Positions 7,162-14,314 of a DNA stretch of 31,651 bases are shown here, one piece after another (positions within the stretch are counted from its first letter, which is position 1; every line of letters begins with the position of its first letter). The stretch is from positions 1 through 31,651 of the forward strand of contig JACCUS010000005.1 in the NCBI GenBank assembly GCA_013811715.1. The letters are read 5' to 3'. The notes under the pieces were generated by a model. It was not told where the DNA came from. It saw only the letters and a program-made list of their open reading frames with translations, and did no database searches. Position numbers and translations under genes: made by a program. The stretch comes from Nocardioidaceae bacterium (GTDB lineage Bacteria; Actinomycetota; Actinomycetes; Propionibacteriales; Nocardioidaceae).

Positions 7162-8213
7162 CGCTACGCAGCGAGATCACCGTCGACCGGGGGTCGCGGT
7201 TCACCCTTCAACTGGACTTCACGGCCGAGCGAGGCGAGACCGTCGGTCTGCTCGGACCCAACGGTGCGGGCAAGAGCACAGCGCTGCGCGCGTTGGCAGG
7301 GCTGTTGCCACTCTCCGCGGGACGCATCGAGCTGGACGGGCAGGTGCTCGACGATGCCGCCGACGACGAGTTCGTGCCGCCCGAGCGTCGCCCGGTCGGC
7401 GTGGTCTTCCAGGACTACCTGCTGTTCCCGCACCTGTCGGCGCTGGAGAACGTCGCCTTCGGGCTCCGTGCCCGTGGCGTGAACCGCCGCACCGCGAGAC
7501 AGCGGGCCGACGCATGGCTGCGGCGCGTAGACCTCGGCGACCACACCCGCTCCCGGCCCAGTGCGTTGTCCGGTGGGCAGGCCCAACGCGTCGCCCTTGC
7601 CCGCGCGCTGGTCACCGACCCCCGGCTGCTGTTGCTGGACGAGCCGCTGGCGGCGCTCGACGCGAGCACCCGGCTCGAAGTCCGTTCAGAGCTGCGCCAC
7701 CACCTCACCGACTACCCAGGTACGACGGTGCTGGTCACGCACGACCCACTCGACGCCATGGTGCTCGCGGATCGGCTGCTGGTGCTCGAGGACGGACACG
7801 TCGTACAGGAAGGATCCCCCACCGAGATCGCGCAGCACCCAGGCACCGACTACGTCGCCCGGCTCGTCGGCGTCAACCTCTATCGCGGCACCAGCCGCGG
7901 CACTACCGTCGAGCTTGCTGCCGGGGGGACCTTGACCACCGCCGAGCCGCGCAACGGCGACATTCTCGTCGCGTTTCCCCCCGCGGCGGTGAGCCTGCAC
8001 CGAAGCCAACCCCATGGCAGCGCCCGCAACATCTGGTCTGTGCAGGTCCGTGGCCTGGAGGGCCGCGGCACGATCACCCGGGTCCAGCTCGCCGGCCAGC
8101 CCGACGTGCTCGCCGACATCACGCCCGCTGCTGTCGCCGATCTCAACCTCGCTCCGGGCGCGTCGCTTTGGGCTGAGCTCAAGGCCACGGAGATCCGCAC
8201 GTATCCCGCTTGA
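7158..8213 (+). CDS. modC: Molybdate ABC transporter ATPase ModC
   Basis: A 351-residue ABC ATPase. Walker A GPNGAGKST (33-41), Q-loop VVFQDY, signature LSGGQ (137-141), Walker B LLLLDEP (157-163) and switch His195 (VTHDP) are all present. The C-terminal part (about 215-351) is a regulatory extension, with a TOBE-like segment around 285-345. It powers molybdate import with ModA and ModB. The ATG at 7158 overlaps the modB stop (ATGA) and starts right before the first strand of the domain; an in-frame ATG at 7137 exists but lies inside modB and breaks the coupling pattern. Confidence 0.94.
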   Translation: MTLRSEITVDRGSRFTLQLDFTAERGETVGLLGPNGAGKSTALRALAGLLPLSAGRIELDGQVLDDAADDEFVPPERRPVGVVFQDYLLFPHLSALENVAFGLRARGVNRRTARQRADAWLRRVDLGDHTRSRPSALSGGQAQRVALARALVTDPRLLLLDEPLAALDASTRLEVRSELRHHLTDYPGTTVLVTHDPLDAMVLADRLLVLEDGHVVQEGSPTEIAQHPGTDYVARLVGVNLYRGTSRGTTVELAAGGTLTTAEPRNGDILVAFPPAAVSLHRSQPHGSARNIWSVQVRGLEGRGTITRVQLAGQPDVLADITPAAVADLNLAPGASLWAELKATEIRTYPA

Positions 8214-8285
8214 CGGCCACCGCCTTGACCCACAGATGCACGCCCATTGGCAAGGGCGGCCGGTCCCCCGCGGCGGCGGAATGGC

Positions 8286-8319
8286 TATACTCCCGCCGGT
8301 CCTGTTCTTCGGTGACCGG
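8286..8319 (+). promoter_or_regulatory. Candidate hppA promoter -10 and leader hairpin
   Basis: TATACT at 8286-8291 is a good -10 box; no clear -35 lies upstream. Just downstream, CCGGTC (8296-8301) pairs with GACCGG (8314-8319) around a 12-base loop. A transcript starting here would have an 80-base leader before the hppA ATG. Promoter activity is inferred. Confidence 0.4.
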
Positions 8320-8375
8320 CACAGCGCACCAGTTCGCACCATGCAAAGAGCCAGCTCGCTCAGTGGAGGTATCGG

Positions 8376-10700
8376 ATGTCCCGGAACACCCTTGCCCAGA
8401 CCGGTGCGGAAGTGTCCCTCTCCGGCGGCAACATCACTTTCGTGGTCGTCGTGGCGGTCATCGCCTTGGTGGCGCTGGCGATGGCCGTGATGTTCCGCAG
8501 CGAGGTGCTGGCAGCCCCTGGCGGCACGGACAACATGAAGGTCATCGGCCAGGCGGTCGAGGAGGGCGCCCAGGCCTATCTCACCCGGCAGTTCAAGACG
8601 CTGGCCGTGTTCGCGGCGATCGCCTTCGCGCTGCTGTTCGTGCTGCCCGGCGACGGGTCGATCCGGGTGGGCAGGTCGCTCTTCTTCGTGCTCGGGGCAG
8701 GGTTCTCCGCCGCGATCGGCTACATGGGCATGTCGCTCGCGGTCAAGGCCAATGTCCGCGTCGCGGCGGCCGCCCGTGAGCATGGCCGCGACCCCGCGAT
8801 GCGCATCGCGTTCAGGACAGGTGGGACCGTCGGCATGGCTACGGTCGGGTTGGGCCTGCTCGGCGCCGCGGTCGTCGTGCTCATCTACCAAGGCGACGCT
8901 CCCGAGGTGCTCGAGGGCTTCGGCTTCGGCGCCGCGCTGCTCGCGATGTTCATGCGTGTCGGCGGCGGGATCTTCACCAAGGCGGCCGACGTGGGTGGCG
9001 ACCTGGTGGGCAAGATCGAGAAGAACATCCCCGAGGACGACCCGCGAAACGCGGCCACGATCGCCGACGCTGTCGGCGACAACGTCGGCGACTGCGCCGG
9101 GATGGCTGCGGACCTCTTCGAGTCGTACGCAGTGATGCTGGTCGCCGCCTTGATCCTCGGCAGCGCGGTGTTCGGCGCCGAGGGCCTGGTCTTCCCGCTG
9201 ATCGTGCCCGCGATCGGGGCGCTCACCGCCATCCTCGGCGTGTACATCACCCGGCCGAAGGCCGGCGAGAGCGGTCTCACGACGATCAACCGCGCCTTCT
9301 ATATCTCCGCGGCCGTCTCGGCCGTCGTGTGCACGATCGCGGCGTTCCTCTACCTGCCCACCTCATTCGGCGACCTGGACAACCCGGTCGCCGGCGCCAC
9401 GGGGAACCCGGCGCTGATCGCCGCCGTCGCTGTTGTCATCGGCATCGTGCTGGCAGCACTGATCCTCGCGCTCACCGGCTACTTCACCGGCACCGAGCAC
9501 CGCCCGGTGAAGGACGTCGGCAAGACGGCGCTGACCGGGCCTGCGACCGTGATCCTCTCGGGCCTGTCGGTCGGCTTCGAGTCCGCGGTCTACACCGCGC
9601 TGGTGATCGGCGCGGCGGTGTACGGCGCGTTTCTGCTCGGCGGCGGCGTCATCCTCTTGTCGCTGTTCGCTGTGTCGCTGGCCGGCACTGGCCTATTGAC
9701 CACGGTGGGGGTGATCGTCGCGATGGACACCTTCGGCCCGGTCTCCGACAACGCCCAGGGCATCGCCGAGATGAGCGGTGACGTCGACGAGGAGGGCGCG
9801 GCGATCCTCACCGAGCTCGACGCCGTCGGAAACACCACGAAGGCGATCACCAAGGGCATCGCGATCTCCACCGCGGTTCTCGCCGCGACCGCGCTGTTCG
9901 GGTCGTTCACCGCCGCGATCACCGACGCGGTCGAGGAGTCGGGGGTCAGCGCGGCCGGTCTCACCCAAGGTGAGGCTCTCAACCTCAGCGGGATCTTCAA
10001 CGTGGCCGACCCCGCCAACCTGGTGGGGCTGCTGATCGGCGCCTCGGTCGTCTTCCTGTTCTCCGGACTGGCGATCAGCGCGGTCGGCCGGGCCGCCGGC
10101 GCGGTGGTGTTCGAGGTGCGTCGCCAGTTCCGCGAGATCCCCGGGATCATGGAGGGGACGGGCCGCCCCGAGTACAGCCGGGTCGTCGACATCTGCACCC
10201 GCGACTCCCTGCGCGAGCTGGCGACGCCCGGCCTGCTGGCCATCCTCGCCCCGATCGCCGTCGGCTTCGGACTCGGAGTCGGCCCGCTGGGGGCGTACCT
10301 GGCCGGCGCGATCGGCACCGGCACGTTGATGGCGGTGTTCTTGGCCAACTCCGGTGGCGCCTGGGACAACTCCAAGAAGCTGGTCGAGGACGGGCACCAC
10401 GGCGGCAAGGGCTCGACCGCCCACGAGGCGACCATCATCGGCGACACGGTCGGTGACCCCTTCAAGGACACTGCCGGCCCCGCGATCAACCCGCTGCTCA
10501 AGGTCATGAACCTGGTGTCCTTGCTGATCGCGCCGGCGATCGTCGGGCTGAGCGTCGGCACAGACGAGAACGACACGGTGCGCATCCTCATTGCCGTGGC
10601 CGCAGCCGCCATCGTCGCCGTCGCCGTCTACATCTCCAAGCGTCGCCCGATCGCGATCGGGGACCCCGACACCGAGACCGCGGAGACCAGCGCCGTCTGA
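8376..10700 (+). CDS. hppA: K+-independent proton-translocating membrane pyrophosphatase
   Basis: A 774-residue polytopic membrane protein of about 16 helices that couples PPi hydrolysis to H+ export across the cytoplasmic membrane. The PPi-binding stretch KAADVGGDLVGK and the motifs NVGDCAGMAADLF and GDTVGDPFKDTAGP supply the acidic residues that bind Mg-PPi. In GNTTKAITKG, Lys489 and Thr492 stand where K+-dependent enzymes have Ala and Gly, so this is the K+-independent H+ pump. DVGGDL shows Gly where DVGADL is usual. The start is fixed by GGAGG (8365-8369) six bases before the ATG. It is a single transcription unit between the mod operon and the sulfotransferases. Confidence 0.97.
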   Translation: MSRNTLAQTGAEVSLSGGNITFVVVVAVIALVALAMAVMFRSEVLAAPGGTDNMKVIGQAVEEGAQAYLTRQFKTLAVFAAIAFALLFVLPGDGSIRVGRSLFFVLGAGFSAAIGYMGMSLAVKANVRVAAAAREHGRDPAMRIAFRTGGTVGMATVGLGLLGAAVVVLIYQGDAPEVLEGFGFGAALLAMFMRVGGGIFTKAADVGGDLVGKIEKNIPEDDPRNAATIADAVGDNVGDCAGMAADLFESYAVMLVAALILGSAVFGAEGLVFPLIVPAIGALTAILGVYITRPKAGESGLTTINRAFYISAAVSAVVCTIAAFLYLPTSFGDLDNPVAGATGNPALIAAVAVVIGIVLAALILALTGYFTGTEHRPVKDVGKTALTGPATVILSGLSVGFESAVYTALVIGAAVYGAFLLGGGVILLSLFAVSLAGTGLLTTVGVIVAMDTFGPVSDNAQGIAEMSGDVDEEGAAILTELDAVGNTTKAITKGIAISTAVLAATALFGSFTAAITDAVEESGVSAAGLTQGEALNLSGIFNVADPANLVGLLIGASVVFLFSGLAISAVGRAAGAVVFEVRRQFREIPGIMEGTGRPEYSRVVDICTRDSLRELATPGLLAILAPIAVGFGLGVGPLGAYLAGAIGTGTLMAVFLANSGGAWDNSKKLVEDGHHGGKGSTAHEATIIGDTVGDPFKDTAGPAINPLLKVMNLVSLLIAPAIVGLSVGTDENDTVRILIAVAAAAIVAVAVYISKRRPIAIGDPDTETAETSAV

Positions 10701-10782
10701 GCCAGCCTCGCGGCCCGCCCCGGCCGATCGCCGCGGTCGCCTCGATGGACATGGCCGGGCAGTCCACGCCACGAGCTCCCGT

Positions 10783-10828
10783 TAGGATCATGCCGACCGC
10801 CTCGACTTCCGTCGCCGTACCCAGGAGG
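10783..10828 (+). promoter_or_regulatory. Possible promoter and strong Shine-Dalgarno for the sulfotransferase pair
   Basis: The 133-base gap after hppA has a TAGGAT at 10783-10788 that could be a -10 box, and AGGAGG at 10823-10828. The latter is five bases upstream of an in-frame CTG at 10834, with no ATG, GTG or TTG in that frame between the stop at 10783 and the GTG at 10936. Confidence 0.45.
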
Positions 10829-10833
10829 AACCG

Positions 10834-11937
10834 CTGTCTCGCACCGTTTACCTGCACGTCGGCGTCGCCAAGACCGGCACGACCTACCTGCAGCGCCTGC
10901 TCTTTGCCAACCGCGACCTGCTCAAGGTCAACGGGGTGATCTACCCCGGTAGCAAGCCGGCCGCGCACTTCCTGGCCTCGATGGATCTGCGTGAATCCGG
11001 CTTCAAGGGCCATCAGTACCCGGGCGCGGAGGGGATGTGGGAACGCCTGTCCGCCGAGGCGAACGCATTCCCGGGCATCGCCGTCTTCTCCCACGAGACG
11101 CTGGCGCGAGCCCGCAAGAAGCGCATCAAGCAGGCGATCTCGGCGTTCAACACCGATGACGTCCAGGTAGTGCTCACCACCCGAGACCTCGCCCGACAGC
11201 TGCCCGCGATGTGGCAAGAACAGGTGAAGAACCGCAACGAGCAGACGTACGACGACTTCCTGGCCGAAGTATTCGCTGCCGCCAATGCCGGCGACAAGGC
11301 CAAGCGGGTCAAGTTCTGGCGTCCGCAGGACCTCGTCGGGCTCACCGAGCGCTGGGTGGACATCGTCGGCGCCGACAAAGTAACCATCGTCACCGTTCCC
11401 CGCCCCGGCGCCGAGCGGCAGGAGCTGTGGCGCCGGTTCGCGACGGCGACCGAGCTGCCCGACCTCCGTTACGACTTCGACCTCGAGCAGGAGAATGTGT
11501 CGCTGGGCGTCGTCGAGGCGGAGCTGCTGCGGCGCCTCAACTCGCGGCTACCCGATGACCTGGACTGGCCGCAGTACGAAACGCGGATCAAGCGTCGGTT
11601 CGCCGAGCACACGTTGGCCCCTGCGGAGCCCGCGGCCCGTCTCGCCGTACCGGAGAAGTGGCACGCCCAGATCGCCGAGATCTCCGCCGGCACCATCGAC
11701 TACCTGCGCGGCTCCGGCTGCCGTGTCGTGGGTGACCTGGAGGACCTGCGCTCGGAGCCGGCCGCGCCCGAAGGCCCGATGCCCCACGAGGTCACCGACG
11801 GCGAGGTTCTCGACCTGGCCCTGCGGATCCTCGGAACACTCGCCGCGAGACCACTGCCTGGCCGCGCCTCCCCCGCGACGCTGAGTCGCAGGGCACGCAC
11901 CATGGTGCAGCGAGCGAAGAGGAGGCTCTCCTCATGA
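10834..11937 (+). CDS. PAPS-type sulfotransferase family protein 1 (probable CTG start)
   Basis: A 367-residue protein if started at CTG 10834. The N-terminus then reads SRTVYLHVGVAKTGTTYLQ, with KTGTT (13-17) as the 5'-phosphosulfate loop that binds the sulfate donor PAPS. A second conserved stretch, TTRDLARQLPAMWQEQ (about 114-129), fits the 3'-phosphate-binding region. The first standard start (GTG 10936) would remove the donor-binding loop, while the CTG has an ideal AGGAGG five bases upstream. The C-terminus has GDLEDL, then a TDGEVLDLALRIL helix and a basic tail. The acceptor is unknown; a cell-surface glycan or glycolipid is inferred from the glfT2 neighbour. It overlaps the next gene by four bases (ATGA). 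Confidence 0.8.
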   Translation: MSRTVYLHVGVAKTGTTYLQRLLFANRDLLKVNGVIYPGSKPAAHFLASMDLRESGFKGHQYPGAEGMWERLSAEANAFPGIAVFSHETLARARKKRIKQAISAFNTDDVQVVLTTRDLARQLPAMWQEQVKNRNEQTYDDFLAEVFAAANAGDKAKRVKFWRPQDLVGLTERWVDIVGADKVTIVTVPRPGAERQELWRRFATATELPDLRYDFDLEQENVSLGVVEAELLRRLNSRLPDDLDWPQYETRIKRRFAEHTLAPAEPAARLAVPEKWHAQIAEISAGTIDYLRGSGCRVVGDLEDLRSEPAAPEGPMPHEVTDGEVLDLALRILGTLAARPLPGRASPATLSRRARTMVQRAKRRLSS

Positions 11938-12998
11938 GCGACCGGGTGTTCGTCCACATCGGGGCCCCCAAGACCGGCACGACGTACCTGCAAGAGACCC
12001 TGCACCAGAACCGGGAGGCACTGCAGGAAGCCGGAGTGCTCTACCCGACGATCTCCGGGGACGCGCACCACACGACGCTGTGGGACCTGCGCAACCTGTC
12101 GGAGAAGCGGAAGTTCGGTCAGGACATCCGCGGCCACTGGGACACGACGGTCGGGGCGGCGCGAGAGTGGCCCGGGCACACCACGGTGATCTCCAGTGAG
12201 CTTTTCGTCTACCTCGGCAACGAGATGGCCAACCGCGTCCTCGACGCCTGGGGCGACGCGGAGGTTCATGTCATCTACACCGCGCGGGACCTCGTCCGCC
12301 AGGTGCCTGCGGTGTGGCAGGAGCGGATGAAGAACGGGAACACGCTGGCCTACGGGGACTTCGTCGCCGACGTGCTCGGAAAGCGCAAAACCGGCATGGC
12401 CAAGGGGTTCTGGAACGCGCAGGACGCCGAAGGCGCCCTCGCCCGGTGGGCCCAGGGGATCGACCCGCGCCATATCCACGTCGTGACGGCACCCTTGTCG
12501 GGGGCTGCGCCGGATCTGCTGTGGCACCGGTTCGCCGGTGTCCTCGGGGTCGACGGCACGCGGTACCCGGCCAAGGTCTCCGCCGCCAACCCCTCGATCG
12601 GGGTCACCTCGGCGGAGCTGCTGCGGCGCCTCAACGTGCGGCACGGGCAGCACCTGAGCGTCATGCGCTATCGGCGCATCGTCCGTCGCGGCCTCTTCGA
12701 CGTGCTGGCCGGCGCTGTCGAGGACACCACCAAGCTGCCGCTCACGGCGGAGCAGCGGCAGGCGCTGCACGAGCTGTCGGTGCAGAAGGTCGGCGCGATG
12801 GAGCGGGCCGGGTACGACGTCGTGGGCTCTCTTGACGAGCTGGTGCCGGCCGAGCCGACCAGGGCCGAGAAGAAGCGGGCGGCCGCCAAGACACCCGACG
12901 ACGTCACCGACGATGAGGTCGTGGACGCGCTGCTCGACGTCGTCTTCGACATGCTCAAGTCCAGGCACCGCGGCGCCTCAACCCGCAAGCGCACCTGA
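11934..12998 (+). CDS. PAPS-type sulfotransferase family protein 2
   Basis: A 354-residue paralogue of the preceding gene. The donor-binding loop is HIGAPKTGTTYLQ (8-20), and IYTARDLVRQVPAVWQERMK (about 114-133) is the matching second motif. The middle region (AELLRRLNVR) aligns with AELLRRLNSR of paralogue 1. The C-terminus carries VVGSLDEL followed by DDVTDDEVVDALLDVVF and a short basic tail. ATG at 11934 overlaps the previous stop, so both are made from one message. It probably transfers sulfate from PAPS to a hydroxyl on an envelope molecule; the acceptor cannot be told from sequence. Confidence 0.83.
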   Translation: MSDRVFVHIGAPKTGTTYLQETLHQNREALQEAGVLYPTISGDAHHTTLWDLRNLSEKRKFGQDIRGHWDTTVGAAREWPGHTTVISSELFVYLGNEMANRVLDAWGDAEVHVIYTARDLVRQVPAVWQERMKNGNTLAYGDFVADVLGKRKTGMAKGFWNAQDAEGALARWAQGIDPRHIHVVTAPLSGAAPDLLWHRFAGVLGVDGTRYPAKVSAANPSIGVTSAELLRRLNVRHGQHLSVMRYRRIVRRGLFDVLAGAVEDTTKLPLTAEQRQALHELSVQKVGAMERAGYDVVGSLDELVPAEPTRAEKKRAAAKTPDDVTDDEVVDALLDVVFDMLKSRHRGASTRKRT

Positions 12999-13012
12999 AC
13001 GGACGCGTTCTC

Positions 13013-13036
13013 CCCGCGTGACCACGTGGGCGCGGG
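13013..13036. terminator. Bidirectional hairpin between convergent sulfotransferase genes
   Basis: CCCGCG (13013-13018) pairs with CGCGGG (13031-13036) around 12 bases that themselves contain the palindrome CCACGTGG. It fills most of the 38-base gap between two convergent genes, the expected place for a shared terminator. No T-run is present on either strand, as is usual in high-GC actinobacteria. Confidence 0.55.
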
Positions 13037-14203
13037 TCAGCGCTTGAGGACGCGGCGGGCCCTGCCGCGGGCGCGGCGGTAGAACACCTTCGCCCGCGTG
13101 CGTGGTCCGCGGCGAGGCGGCCGCAAACCCCGCGCCGCCTGCTGCAGCTCCGTGATGCGCCGGCGCTGGCGGCCAGTGTGGCGCAGCAGTCCGGTGGCCG
13201 CGCGCATCGCAGCGGGCGCCAACTCGGCGTCGGTCAGATCCGTCGGAGAGACGTATGCAGCGTGGTCGGCCGCCCGCGGTATCAGGTCCTGCAGATCGCC
13301 CTCGACCGGATAGCCGGCCGCCTTCACCTCGTCGACGAGTTGCCGAGACCGCTGCGTCACCCAGTCCATTCGGCCTGTGGGCAACATCAGCTTCGGAGAT
13401 TGGCCGCCGAGGATCTCCTCGGCGAGCAGCTTGCGCACGAGCGGGTCGTAGTGCTGTGCGGGCATCCCCTGCACATCGAAGTTCATCCGACGGACCAGCT
13501 CGGTCTCGACGACCCCCATCGACGGGTTCACCTGATCGGTCTCGGAGTCGTAGCCGTCGGGGTCGAGGCCGGTCACCGCGCAGAAGCGGCGCCACAGGGT
13601 GTCCTTCGGCGCGCCCGACTGGGGGACTGTGACGATGTGGATGTTCTCGACGGGAACGACCGCCGCCCACCGCTCCAGCACGTGGCCGGCGTCGTGCATG
13701 CCCCAGAACAGCTCCCCGAAGGGCTCGGGCGCGTCGTGCCCCAGCTCGATCAGGTCGTCGACGAACCTCTCCAGCGTCACCGTGTGCTTGTGCTTGATGT
13801 GCTCCTGCCAGTCCGAAACCAGCTGTCGGGCGAAGTCTCGAGCGGAGAAGACGACGTGGACCTCGGCGGGTGCGATGCTCGCGACACCCTTGGCGATCCG
13901 CTCTGGCGCGGAACCGCCGAGTAGCTCGTTGGAGATGACCACGGTGTGGCCCTTCCAGTCGCGGGATCGGCTGGCGACCGCGGCCCACTCGCCCTTGAAC
14001 TCCGCGGCACGCGTGCTGCCCCAGCCGACGCCGCGGAAGTCCTGCATCGAGCGGAAGGACTGGCCGAAGTCGCTGTAGGGGTACAGCACGCCGTCGGCGG
14101 CCAACGTGTCGCGGTTCTGGAAGAGGACGTGCTGCAGGTACGTCGTGCCGGTCTTCGGCGCCCCGACGTGGAAGAAGACTCGCTTGGCATCAGTACGCGG
14201 CAC
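13037..14203 (-). CDS. PAPS-type sulfotransferase family protein 3
   Basis: A 388-residue paralogue of the two genes on the other strand. HVGAPKTGTTYLQ (12-24) is the donor-binding loop and FSARDFARQLVSDWQEH the second motif. The middle has ETELVRRMNF, matching AELLRRLN in the others, and the end has YPVEGDLQDLIP, then DLTDAELAPAAM and a long arginine-rich tail of about 45 residues, more basic than in its paralogues. GTG 14203 puts the loop at the same distance from the N-terminus as in the other two; an in-frame ATG at 14275 would add 24 unrelated residues. It is divergent from glfT2 and probably acts on a related envelope acceptor. Confidence 0.82.
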   Translation of the reverse strand: MPRTDAKRVFFHVGAPKTGTTYLQHVLFQNRDTLAADGVLYPYSDFGQSFRSMQDFRGVGWGSTRAAEFKGEWAAVASRSRDWKGHTVVISNELLGGSAPERIAKGVASIAPAEVHVVFSARDFARQLVSDWQEHIKHKHTVTLERFVDDLIELGHDAPEPFGELFWGMHDAGHVLERWAAVVPVENIHIVTVPQSGAPKDTLWRRFCAVTGLDPDGYDSETDQVNPSMGVVETELVRRMNFDVQGMPAQHYDPLVRKLLAEEILGGQSPKLMLPTGRMDWVTQRSRQLVDEVKAAGYPVEGDLQDLIPRAADHAAYVSPTDLTDAELAPAAMRAATGLLRHTGRQRRRITELQQAARGLRPPRRGPRTRAKVFYRRARGRARRVLKR

Positions 14204-14314
14204 GTGCTCATGGTAGGGCCGACACGCGTCCTGGGCCGCCGCAGGTGATGGCTGATACCGTGACCGAGTCGTCATAATCCGTCGCTCCCACCTGTTTGCA
14301 CCTAGGACATCACC
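14204..14314. promoter_or_regulatory. Divergent intergenic region, sulfotransferase 3 / glfT2
   Basis: This 111-base gap must hold promoters for both divergent genes. AGGA at 14304-14307 lies seven bases before the TTG start of glfT2. On the other strand no clear Shine-Dalgarno precedes GTG 14203, whereas GGGAG lies nine bases before the alternative ATG at 14275. No operator-like palindrome stands out. Confidence 0.4.

Noticed and set aside
7686..8891. Minus-strand open frame across modC and hppA
   Set aside because: Antisense shadow spanning two well-supported genes and their gap; no motif and an Arg/Gly/His-rich composition.
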